Source of the DNA: a virus
DNA length: 31,503 nucleotides
IMG/VR virus record: IMGVR_UViG_3300027847_000690
Coordinates: 1 to 31,503 of that record
Direction: 5' to 3' (one strand)
Part shown: positions 1 through 5,684 of the stretch, piece after piece
Numbering within the stretch: the first letter of the stretch is position 1
How the letters are laid out: the number at the start of each line of letters is the position of its first letter
Notes under the pieces: generated by a model
Databases searched by the model: none
Told to the model about the DNA's origin: nothing
Seen by the model: the letters and a program-made list of their open reading frames with translations, nothing else
Position numbers and translations under genes: made by a program

Positions 1-35
1 AACGTCAGAGGAAAGAAATCTCCAGAGACTTCCAT
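1..35 (-). CDS. Start of a further gene, cut by the window edge
   Basis: An ATG at 35-33 follows the galE stop codon (42-40) by four bases and opens a frame beginning MEVSGDFFPLT that is still open at position 1. The tight spacing matches the style of the rest of the operon. A GAGGGG run lies directly against the ATG, closer than an ideal ribosome binding site. Too little is present to suggest a function, and a different start outside the window cannot be excluded. Confidence 0.4.
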   Translation of the reverse strand, partial: MEVSGDFFPLT

Positions 36-39
36 CCCC

Positions 40-1065
40 TCACCGGTACCCATCTGGGTTCTGGCTGCGCCAGCGCCAGGAATCTGTGCACATCTCGACA
101 AGATCCCGATCAGCCTTCCAACCCAAAAGCTCGAAGGCGAGAGCCGGATCGGCGACGCTAGATGCCACGTCGCCAGGTCGCCGCTCGCGATCACTCGTGG
201 GAACTGGGTGCCCCGAAGCGTGACGCACTGCCTCGACCACTTCCATCACGGAGTATCCACGGCCGGTCCCGAGGTTCACCGTCGTCACTGCGGGCAGGTC
301 GTCGAGGGATTCGATCGCGGCACGATGGCCCGAGGCGAGGTCGGTGACGTGGATGTAATCGCGGACCCCGGTGCCGTCCGGGGTATCCCAATCCCGCCCC
401 CAGATCGTGATGGAATCCCACTTGCCGCAGGCGACCTCGAACAGTCGGGGTACGAGATTGTTGGGCGTACCTTGAGGGTCTTCGCCGATGGTTCCGCTCG
501 GGTGGGCGCCGACCGGGTTGAAATACCGCAACAGCACGACATGCCAGTTGTCGTGGGCGGTGGCCACGTCCACGAGGATGTCCTCTATATGGGCCTTGGT
601 TCGTCCGTAGGGGTTGGTGGCCAGGATCGGGTGGGATTCGGTGATGGGCAGGAACTGGGGGTCGCCGTACACCGTGGCCGATGAGCTGAAGACGATCCTC
701 GTGGTGCCATGAGCGCGCATCGCTTCGAGCAGATTGAGAGTCCCTCCGACATTGTTGCGGTAGTACTCCATTGGTTTCTCGACTGACTCGCCGACGGCTT
801 TGAGACCAGCGCAATGGATTACCGCGTCGAGTGGAGCCTTGGAGTCAACGGCGCATGCGAATACGAAGTCCGTAGCAGCGGCATCGCACAGGTCCACATT
901 GTGGAAGGTGGGGCGAGAGCCAGTGATGGTCTCGATTCGATCGACGACAACCGCCGAACTGTTATCGAGATTGTCGAGCAGCTCGACGTCGTGCCCGGCA
1001 TCGATCAGGTCGACAGCTATATGGCTCCCGATGTAGCCCGTACCGCCAGTGATGAGAACGCGCAT
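40..1065 (-). CDS. galE: UDP-glucose 4-epimerase (GalE-type SDR)
   Basis: Extended short-chain dehydrogenase of 341 residues, the normal length for GalE, so apparently intact. The NAD-binding motif GGTGYIG is at residues 7-13. The catalytic set is Ser129 (in FSSSATVYG), Tyr153 and Lys157 (YGRTK), and the substrate-loop signature RYFNPVGAHPSG follows. The family interconverts UDP-glucose and UDP-galactose, and some members act on UDP-GlcNAc/GalNAc; the sequence alone does not separate these. Start at ATG 1065-1063, preceded by an AGGGGGA ribosome binding site 20 nt after the upstream gene. It is the last complete gene of a small-gene operon that starts at the promoter-like repeat 2286-2329. 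That repeat is shared with the operon carrying the nonulosonic-acid genes, which suggests a common role in sugar-nucleotide supply. Other SDRs such as PseB are less likely because the GalE signatures are so complete. Confidence 0.93.
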   Translation of the reverse strand: MRVLITGGTGYIGSHIAVDLIDAGHDVELLDNLDNSSAVVVDRIETITGSRPTFHNVDLCDAAATDFVFACAVDSKAPLDAVIHCAGLKAVGESVEKPMEYYRNNVGGTLNLLEAMRAHGTTRIVFSSSATVYGDPQFLPITESHPILATNPYGRTKAHIEDILVDVATAHDNWHVVLLRYFNPVGAHPSGTIGEDPQGTPNNLVPRLFEVACGKWDSITIWGRDWDTPDGTGVRDYIHVTDLASGHRAAIESLDDLPAVTTVNLGTGRGYSVMEVVEAVRHASGHPVPTSDRERRPGDVASSVADPALAFELLGWKADRDLVEMCTDSWRWRSQNPDGYR

Positions 1066-1085
1066 GTGACTATCCCCCTACAGAG

Positions 1086-1268
1086 TCACGAGCAGGCCCC
1101 CTGGGCTTGGATGCAGGCATCGTATTCGAGGTTGCCCACGATGACGATGATCGCCACGAGCAGAGTCCCCCACAACCACGGCAACACCCGCTCCCAATCG
1201 ACACCCGTCGGACGGGTGTATTCAGGGACAGCGGCATCACCTCGATGGTGCAGTCCTGGTTCGCTCAT
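1086..1268 (-). CDS. Small single-pass membrane protein
   Basis: 60 residues. A hydrophilic N-terminus (MSEPGLHHRGDAAVPEY) is followed by one hydrophobic segment at about residues 29-46 (LPWLWGTLLVAIIVIVGN) and a short acidic tail containing two cysteines. Start at ATG 1268-1266, which overlaps the upstream stop as ATGA; the longer open frame to 1661 is a shadow of the neighbouring gene. A holin-like or other accessory membrane role is possible, but nothing decides it and no lysin is adjacent. Directly upstream of galE. Confidence 0.75.
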   Translation of the reverse strand: MSEPGLHHRGDAAVPEYTRPTGVDWERVLPWLWGTLLVAIIVIVGNLEYDACIQAQGACS

Positions 1269-1639
1269 ATCCCCGACTCCTTGATGACGTCTCGGAACTG
1301 TTCGGCCACCATGTTGATGTCCTTGATCTGGTCCTGCAAGCCGAGGACTTTCTGCGTGGCCCAGTTGTCCCAGGTCTCGATGCCCCGTGCAGTGGCGTAG
1401 TAGCCGGAGACGATTGTGCGTCCCTTGGATGTCTCGACGGTCCGAGCCCACAACTGCTTCCAGCCGCCGCTTAAATAGTCGACGGAGACGACAACCCGAG
1501 GGTCCGGCTTCTGGCTGACCTCGACCATCTTGATGGCCTCGGCTCTCCCTATGATGATGGCTTCTCTGAGGTGGTCCTGGTAGTCGACGGAGACGTCTTG
1601 CTGCCTGCCGTTCATGACGTAGTTGATGCGGTATCTCAT
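1265..1639 (-). CDS. Hypothetical phage protein, 124 aa
   Basis: Not recognised. The sequence begins MRYRINYVMNGRQQDVSVDY and is a mixed alpha/beta, soluble protein without transmembrane segments or cysteines. A run RVVVSVDYLSGGWKQLWART in the middle suggests beta strands, and the C-terminal third (LGLQDQIKDINMVAEQF) looks helical. Start chosen at ATG 1639-1637 because it overlaps the upstream TGA as ATGA, matching the neighbours; an in-frame ATG five codons upstream (1654) is less likely. Part of the five-gene string leading to galE. Confidence 0.75.
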   Translation of the reverse strand: MRYRINYVMNGRQQDVSVDYQDHLREAIIIGRAEAIKMVEVSQKPDPRVVVSVDYLSGGWKQLWARTVETSKGRTIVSGYYATARGIETWDNWATQKVLGLQDQIKDINMVAEQFRDVIKESGI

Positions 1640-1824
1640 GGCGTGAACTTCCATGAACCAACCCGGTTCCCGTTGACGTCGATGATGGATTGGGTGCTGT
1701 CGACGTCGTAGTTGTCGGGGTAGGTCTCGATGGTGTTGGCTATGTCTCGCAGTATGTCGGCGGCGTGTCCCGCTTCGGACATTGCTGCGTTGCCCATGTC
1801 GATGCTGAGGGTGAACTCTTTCAT
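1636..1824 (-). CDS. Hypothetical small phage protein, 62 aa
   Basis: Begins MKEFTLSIDMGNAAMSEAG. Not recognised; an N-terminal beta strand followed by a helix (HAADILRDIANTIETY) and a C-terminal beta hairpin (IIDVNGNRVGSWKF) is a plausible reading. The ATG at 1824-1822 overlaps the upstream stop as ATGA. The larger open frame to 1953 only extends into the neighbour's coding region. Function unknown. Confidence 0.72.
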   Translation of the reverse strand: MKEFTLSIDMGNAAMSEAGHAADILRDIANTIETYPDNYDVDSTQSIIDVNGNRVGSWKFTP

Positions 1825-2021
1825 GATGTGGTGCTCCGATGTTCGTCGAGATCGTCGAGTGCGTTCTGGGTATCGACCCAGGCGTCCTGGTCGTCGTGAA
1901 TGTGGTTCGGCCAGAGGGCGCCGTTGCCCATGCTCCCGCCGCAGACTGAGCATTCGTCCATGACGATGTCGAGGCGGATGCGGTCCCGTGTGGCTTGTCC
2001 GAGGAGGCTCTGAGCGGTCAT
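1821..2021 (-). CDS. Small protein with a CxxC pair, 66 aa
   Basis: Begins MTAQSLLGQATRDRIRLD. A CSVCGG knuckle lies near residue 25 with histidines (NHIHDD) downstream, so half of a zinc site is possible, but a second cysteine pair is absent. Start at ATG 2021-2019 in an ATGA overlap with the upstream gene. Rich in Asp toward the C-terminus. No family recognised. Confidence 0.68.
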   Translation of the reverse strand: MTAQSLLGQATRDRIRLDIVMDECSVCGGSMGNGALWPNHIHDDQDAWVDTQNALDDLDEHRSTTS

Positions 2022-2281
2022 CGTGTCGCTCCTACCAGATCTTCGTCGGTCATGTGATATTGGCGGTAGGCCAGCATGGCGTCTTCTGGGCGACCACCGC
2101 CGCAGACGTAGCTGGAACCCCATTCGGCGGCAGCGGCTGCTGCGTGCTCGGCTTCGTCGCATACCTCGAAGTATGCGAGATCATCGGCATCTTCGAGGAT
2201 GGCGATCCCTTCGGCGTTGATCCAATAGGTGCGACCTGTGCGAGTGGTGATCTCGGTGAGAGTGAGCGTGGTGCTGGGCAT
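2018..2281 (-). CDS. First gene of the galE operon, hypothetical, 87 aa
   Basis: Begins MPSTTLTLTEITTRTGRTYW. The first half looks like a beta hairpin (RTGRTYWINAEGIAILED); the second half is Ala-rich and acidic. No family recognised. The start at ATG 2281-2279 is supported by alignment with the second copy of the upstream element at 14754-14797: in both places the -10-like TACGGT is exactly 7 nt before the ATG, and no Shine-Dalgarno sequence is present, as expected for a leaderless mRNA. A longer TTG-started version beginning MVSYHS would run through the promoter and is rejected. Confidence 0.75.
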   Translation of the reverse strand: MPSTTLTLTEITTRTGRTYWINAEGIAILEDADDLAYFEVCDEAEHAAAAAAEWGSSYVCGGGRPEDAMLAYRQYHMTDEDLVGATR

Positions 2282-2285
2282 GGAC

Positions 2286-2329
2286 ATAACCGTATCATGT
2301 GAGTGGTACGAAACCAACCTCAGGTGGAA
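2286..2329 (-). promoter_or_regulatory. Promoter-like repeat, copy 1 (leaderless type)
   Basis: A 44-nt block 38/44 identical to 14754-14797. Read on the minus strand it has a -35-like TTGGTT (2317-2312), a 17-nt spacer and a -10-like TACGGT (2294-2289, fits TANNNT). The ATG of the 87-aa gene follows after 7 nt, so transcription would begin at or one base before the start codon. The block also contains the upstream gene's stop codon (2322-2320). Promoter function is inferred from conservation and spacing. Confidence 0.7.
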
Positions 2330-2505
2330 AAGAATCTTCCAGACGCCGTGGTTTTCTTACACTTCCGACAACGCAAACGGAACGGAGCAGTCACCAACTC
2401 AGCGAGCAGAGCCCCACACGGTGGGTGCTGACACAGCAGAGGCTCCAACGTGAGCTGAGGCGGCGCCTGAGGAGGAGACGTGGACGTCCCGTAGAGATCA
2501 GGCAC
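2320..2505 (-). CDS. Com-like zinc-ribbon mini-protein, 61 aa
   Basis: GTG start at 2505-2503, overlapping the preceding stop by 8 bp. A Pro-rich N-terminus is followed by a four-cysteine knuckle, C25-x4-C30 and C46-x2-C49, with GALLAE after the first pair and RLRCRKCKKT around the second. This resembles the phage Mu Com family, small zinc-binding translational activators that act on RNA. The resemblance is by pattern only, and another zinc-ribbon role is equally possible. The stop codon lies inside the promoter-like repeat. Confidence 0.65.
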   Translation of the reverse strand: MPDLYGTSTSPPQAPPQLTLEPLLCQHPPCGALLAELVTAPFRLRCRKCKKTTASGRFFST

Positions 2506-2956
2506 TGTCCCAGATATTCAGTCTGAAAGAGAACTCGTAACGGTTCAGCGCATCCCGGTCTTCGAGATACGGCGGCGACCACGCATCGATCGAGTGGATC
2601 ATCCCATGCACCCCACCGGACACCGTCGAGTTCGGCGGATACTGGACCAACAAATCGTGGACGGTATGAGCGAGCGCTGACGCTGCCGTCGGGATCGGAT
2701 CGGCACCAGCCCCGGCAGTCGAGCGGACCATCACACCGACTTGAGGTCGGCTGAACGCAGGACCTCCACCGTTAGGCACAAACCGGTTGACTGCCGGGAA
2801 CCCGACGATCGGGACGAGCGCCACGAGCGGCAGAGACGTCGAAGGGTTCGCAGCCTCGGCAGGCATCTGCATCACGAACAGGTTCGAGCCCCGTGTGACC
2901 TTCGTCGAATTGGTGTCCAGGTAGAGCGCCAGGTCTTCAATCAGCCCAGTCGACAT
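2498..2956 (-). CDS. Probable tail terminator / tail completion protein
   Basis: 152 residues beginning MSTGLIEDLALYLDTNSTK. Small alpha/beta protein with strands ending in PQVGVMVRSTAGAG, a helix HTVHDLLVQ, and a C-terminal RYEFSFRLNIWDS. This order (helix-rich start, central beta, final beta pair ending in a polar residue) is typical of minor capsid/tail terminator proteins that cap the tail tube at the head interface. Position supports it: it directly follows adaptor, stopper and gp10-like genes, the usual connector order. It overlaps the upstream zinc-ribbon gene by 20 bp. The exact role (terminator versus another connector) is inferred. Confidence 0.72.
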   Translation of the reverse strand: MSTGLIEDLALYLDTNSTKVTRGSNLFVMQMPAEAANPSTSLPLVALVPIVGFPAVNRFVPNGGGPAFSRPQVGVMVRSTAGAGADPIPTAASALAHTVHDLLVQYPPNSTVSGGVHGMIHSIDAWSPPYLEDRDALNRYEFSFRLNIWDSA

Positions 2957-3158
2957 TGTTGGTCCCCTCCTTCATTACGATCTCGTTGAGTTGGCCGCAT
3001 CGTAAGCACCGAGTCTCGGCGTGTATCTTGTTCTCGCTGCTTGCGTCTCCCCGATGGTACTTGAGGAGGATCTTCGGTCGGCCAGGGACCCACTCGCCGG
3101 AAACCCAGCGACCCCCACAATCAGCGGAGATGCAGCGCACCTCGATCCATTCACTCAT
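2937..3158 (-). CDS. Zinc-ribbon protein, 73 aa
   Basis: Begins MSEWIEVRCISADCGGRW. Two cysteine pairs, C9/C14 and C51/C54 (TRCLRCGQLNEI), frame a basic middle with strands, a classic small zinc ribbon. Start at ATG 3158-3156, overlapping the gp10-like gene's stop by 8 bp, with GGAGG immediately before it. The longer frame upstream (to 3380) is a shadow. A nucleic-acid-binding role is likely; the specific function is unknown. It sits unusually among connector genes. Confidence 0.72.
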   Translation of the reverse strand: MSEWIEVRCISADCGGRWVSGEWVPGRPKILLKYHRGDASSENKIHAETRCLRCGQLNEIVMKEGTNNVDWAD

Positions 3159-3669
3159 CCTCCAACCATCCCACGATTGTCGCTGAGAGGTGAGATGTGA
3201 ACGGGCCAGCCATGTGCCGGTCGAACGGGCCAGACAGGTACAGGGCGTTACCGACGGTGTGCCGGTAGGAGAGGTTGTCGTGTTGGACCTGAGCGTAAGC
3301 GGACGCAGCGCCACCGAACCCGAGAGCCAGCGAGATGCCTTGCCCGTTGATGACCGGTTCTCCGACGTTGGCTGATGCACGCAAGACCCCGGTGTCGACG
3401 GGGACCTCCATGATTGCTTCGTTGATGATCTCGTTCGCTTCGATCCACAGCGCTGCAGCGAGCATCTCGGGTGCTTCCTCGGCGAGTATTTCGAGGTTCT
3501 CCATGATCTCCTCGTCGCCGACCATGGTCATCGAGACACCCCATCGCAGATCTCCGTAGGTCTTCTTGGCTCTCTTCCTGGCCTTGCGACGTTTCTTCTT
3601 CCGTCGTGTCTGGGCTTTGTTGCTGTTGCTGCGTATCGGGTTCCTGGATCTGCCGTGTCTTGGAGCCAT
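3151..3669 (-). CDS. HK97 gp10-like head-tail connector / minor capsid protein
   Basis: 172 residues. The C-terminal ~125 residues show the family pattern PVDTGVLRASANVGEP, then LGFGGAASAYAQVQHDN and LSYRHTVGNALYL, typical of the gp10-like connector family found between head and tail genes. The N-terminal ~45 residues are extremely basic (RRKKKRRKARKRAKK) and lie outside the usual domain; they might bind DNA or the portal. Start at ATG 3669-3667 in a TGATG overlap with the preceding mini-gene, with GGGAGGAA upstream. A second in-frame ATG near 3531 would remove the basic arm, so the arm depends on the start choice. Confidence 0.75.
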   Translation of the reverse strand: MAPRHGRSRNPIRSNSNKAQTRRKKKRRKARKRAKKTYGDLRWGVSMTMVGDEEIMENLEILAEEAPEMLAAALWIEANEIINEAIMEVPVDTGVLRASANVGEPVINGQGISLALGFGGAASAYAQVQHDNLSYRHTVGNALYLSGPFDRHMAGPFTSHLSATIVGWLEDE

Positions 3670-3788
3670 CAGCGACGGTTCCTCCCACGGTTATCAGCGC
3701 CACGCCCCCGGTTCCCTTTACGTTTCCCGGTGGACTTCCCTCGGTTCGATCGAGAAGCCCGCCGAGAACTCTGCCGGTTGTCAGCCAT
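3669..3788 (-). CDS. Very basic 39-aa mini-protein
   Basis: Starts at ATG 3788-3786 and ends at TGA 3671-3669, with TGATG overlaps at both ends that join it exactly to its neighbours. About a third of its residues are Arg or Lys (MADNRQSSRRASRSNRGKST..., ending GRNRR), with no hydrophobic core, so it is probably disordered. The perfect fit into the coupled gene string is the main support. Its basic character matches the basic N-terminal arm of the next protein. Function unknown; a role in nucleic-acid contact during packaging is only a guess. Confidence 0.6.
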   Translation of the reverse strand: MADNRQSSRRASRSNRGKSTGKRKGNRGRGADNRGRNRR

Positions 3789-4132
3789 CACTTGCCCATA
3801 TACAGCACTTGATGATGGGTGTTGCCGTACTCGTCGGCCAACGTGTCGACCCTCACAACAGGCGCATGGTTCGAGCCGTTAGGCAGAGTGACCTTGTCCT
3901 GGACTGTTAGCCCCGTAGACGCCACCCAAACAATCCCGGTGTACGACAACGACTGATCGAAGTCAAGTCGCACGGAACCGTTCTTGGCCGTGTACCTACA
4001 CGAATAGGTCGAGGCGCCCGTCGAGAACTCTTTGACGCCGTACAGCGACAGCGACGTCGAGGTCGTCGGCGTGGCAACCGTCAACGTCTGCTTCATCAGC
4101 CCCTTCAGCGAGGCGTCGAGAGCGGCACTCAT
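3788..4132 (-). CDS. Probable head-closure (stopper-type) connector
   Basis: 114 residues beginning MSAALDASLKGLMKQTLTV. Mostly beta after a short N-terminal helix, with TYSCRYTAKNGSVR, YTGIVWVASTGLTVQDKVTLPNG and a final HHQVLYMGK. This is the layout of small beta-barrel head-closure proteins that sit below the adaptor. It overlaps the adaptor gene stop as ATGA. Assignment rests on size, predicted strand content and its place between adaptor and gp10-like genes. Confidence 0.7.
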   Translation of the reverse strand: MSAALDASLKGLMKQTLTVATPTTSTSLSLYGVKEFSTGASTYSCRYTAKNGSVRLDFDQSLSYTGIVWVASTGLTVQDKVTLPNGSNHAPVVRVDTLADEYGNTHHQVLYMGK

Positions 4133-4572
4133 GTCGACGTCGATGTCTCGAAGCGTCCTGTCCCAGGAAGATTGACATTCGGATGGTCGAACTGGCCCTT
4201 GGTGAACGCCGGTGTAGGAATGTCGGAGTCTCGTCTCTGAGACTCCATGTCAGCGACGGAGATCCCACCTGCGTACGGCAGCGCTGACAGCGACCCGGAG
4301 TATCGCAGCGAGCGTTGAACCTGACGCAGATCCAACGCCCGTGCAGACCCTGAGATCGAAATGTCGCCGACGGTCTTGTCGACCAGGCGACCCGAAGCGA
4401 TGATCTGATCGATTGCTCTAGCACCGGCCTCGTAGTTCCCGCCAGCGACCGAGATCAGGTAGTTGATCTCAGCGTCATTCAGGAGCTGGTCTGTGGTGTC
4501 AGTATCACCGATGAGGAAACGGACAGTCGCCAGATTAGACGCCGCCGGATCGCCTGCATAAGTCCAAGCCAT
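4129..4572 (-). CDS. Head-tail adaptor protein (gp6-like connector)
   Basis: 147 residues beginning MAWTYAGDPAASNLATVRF, followed by LIGDTDTTDQLLNDAEINYL, a very recognisable adaptor-protein opening in actinophages: a small helical bundle that binds the portal ring. The C-terminal part is Ser/Asp-rich and extended. Start at ATG 4572-4570 with AAGGA five bases upstream; the frame opens 30 bases earlier but without a good start. It begins the connector series adaptor, closure, gp10-like, terminator that runs to 2498. Confidence 0.82.
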   Translation of the reverse strand: MAWTYAGDPAASNLATVRFLIGDTDTTDQLLNDAEINYLISVAGGNYEAGARAIDQIIASGRLVDKTVGDISISGSARALDLRQVQRSLRYSGSLSALPYAGGISVADMESQRRDSDIPTPAFTKGQFDHPNVNLPGTGRFETSTST

Positions 4573-4580
4573 GATGATCC

Positions 4581-4922
4581 TTATGGTCGAGCGGTCAGCC
4601 AAGCATTGACGACAGTGTCAGTTGACCCTTCAGCAGTCTCAAGAAGGCGGGCATGTCCGACGGTGAAACCGGCAGTCGAATTGAAGAACCGTCCGGCAGT
4701 CGAGAACGTCGTCGCAGCCGACAGGGCAACCCACACATTGCCGTCGAGAGAGCCCTGTATCTGAGCTGACGCTGTGCCAGTTCCGGCAGTCGTCGGCATG
4801 CAATAGGCCGTGAAGTTCGAGTAGCCGCCGTTGAGAACGAACGCTGTACCAGCCCCAGTGGACGTAGTCGCCCGCAAAGACTGGACCGGTCCACCGTTGT
4901 AGTTGATCGCTGTGCGTGCCAT
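4581..4922 (-). CDS. Small beta-rich virion protein, 113 aa
   Basis: Begins MARTAINYNGGPVQSLRATT. Rich in Gly, Ala, Thr and Ser with alternating hydrophobics and the motif IQGSLDGNVWVALSAATTF. That motif looks like a beta-sandwich strand pair seen in phage decoration or minor head proteins. No basic DNA-binding features. It lies eight bases upstream of the adaptor gene. Structural role inferred from composition and place. Confidence 0.7.
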   Translation of the reverse strand: MARTAINYNGGPVQSLRATTSTGAGTAFVLNGGYSNFTAYCMPTTAGTGTASAQIQGSLDGNVWVALSAATTFSTAGRFFNSTAGFTVGHARLLETAEGSTDTVVNAWLTARP

Positions 4923-4940
4923 TCGTCCAGTGTGCCAGAG

Positions 4941-5333
4941 TCAGTCCCCGGTTGTGGGCATGTAGAACGGCGATCTTGATGTGCCGTTGGCGAAGTAAGG
5001 CCAGCCGGGTAGCTGCTCCAACAACCTGTCGGGGACCGGCAAGAACTGGGAGGTGTTGTCCCCGAACGTTGTTATCTCCAACCAGTGGTGCCCTTCTGGT
5101 AGGACGCTCAAGCCCGCTCTGGGCTCGGCGACTCGCCCCTCAACTAGCCAGCGGCGGCACTCGTGGCACAGCTCAGAGACCCCAAGGTCGTCGCAGTCAC
5201 GCAAACATCGCCAGCATTCACCGCTCGTTGACACCCTAGTGAACTCGTCCTCAACGGATTCCTGTGTGGGATTGTCGAGCAACTCAACGACCTGGTCGAG
5301 GAACTCTGCCGCACGGTCAAACGCTCTACTCAT
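4941..5333 (-). CDS. Cys-rich putative zinc protein, 130 aa
   Basis: Begins MSRAFDRAAEFLDQVVELL. The N-terminal 35 residues are helical and acidic. Five cysteines cluster at 40, 43, 47, 56 and 59 (GECWRCLRDC...LCHECRRWL), enough for a zinc knuckle. The C-terminal half (HHWLEITTFG ... FYMPTTGD) carries no recognised motif. It overlaps the end of the double-HTH gene by 8 bp, so the two are probably co-translated and may work together. Function unknown. Confidence 0.72.
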   Translation of the reverse strand: MSRAFDRAAEFLDQVVELLDNPTQESVEDEFTRVSTSGECWRCLRDCDDLGVSELCHECRRWLVEGRVAEPRAGLSVLPEGHHWLEITTFGDNTSQFLPVPDRLLEQLPGWPYFANGTSRSPFYMPTTGD

Positions 5334-5673
5334 CGGCTCGCCTGTCTCCGTCGATCTTCGCCACTATCTGTACACACCGTGCGGGGCTCAAACCGAACCG
5401 GGCGGCGAGCGCCCTGAAGGTCAGACCCTCCTGGCGTGCCTCCCACACTTCCTGGTTCCTTACCTTGAACGTGGGCCGTACCCAGGTTGGTGTCCGCTCC
5501 GGTGGCTTCCCGCCGTGGTCGACGACCCAACGGTCTGCCGATCGATGCCGTTTCTGGACCTCGAACACGATCGTCTGGCATCGAGGCGAAGACAATCCGA
5601 ACTGGGCACCGACCGTCTTGTATGTCAGACCGCTTTGGCGTGCCTCCCATATCTGTTCGTCCCGTGTGTTCAT
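5326..5673 (-). CDS. DNA-binding protein with two tandem helix-turn-helix units
   Basis: 115 residues. Residues 4-42 and 72-110 are clear duplicates: both contain WEARQ-x-GLT, then FGLS-x2-RC and IV, at the same spacing. Each has the length and pattern of a homeodomain-like/sigma-region-4-like HTH (GLTYKTVGAQFGLS and GLTFRALAARFGLS), with a basic Pro-containing linker between them. Start at ATG 5673-5671, chosen because the longer frame overlaps the preceding gene by about 75 bp. A two-HTH protein could bind a direct repeat or bridge two sites. Target unknown; its position among head genes is unusual for a regulator. Confidence 0.82.
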   Translation of the reverse strand: MNTRDEQIWEARQSGLTYKTVGAQFGLSSPRCQTIVFEVQKRHRSADRWVVDHGGKPPERTPTWVRPTFKVRNQEVWEARQEGLTFRALAARFGLSPARCVQIVAKIDGDRRADE

Positions 5674-5684
5674 GGCGTTGGCTC

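Noticed and set aside
2282-2317. TTG-started N-terminal extension (MVSYHS...) of the 87-aa gene, and the same at 14750-14785
   Set aside because: Both extensions translate the repeated promoter-like block, and their similarity reflects conserved DNA, not protein. The ATG 7 nt after the -10-like box is the better start in both.
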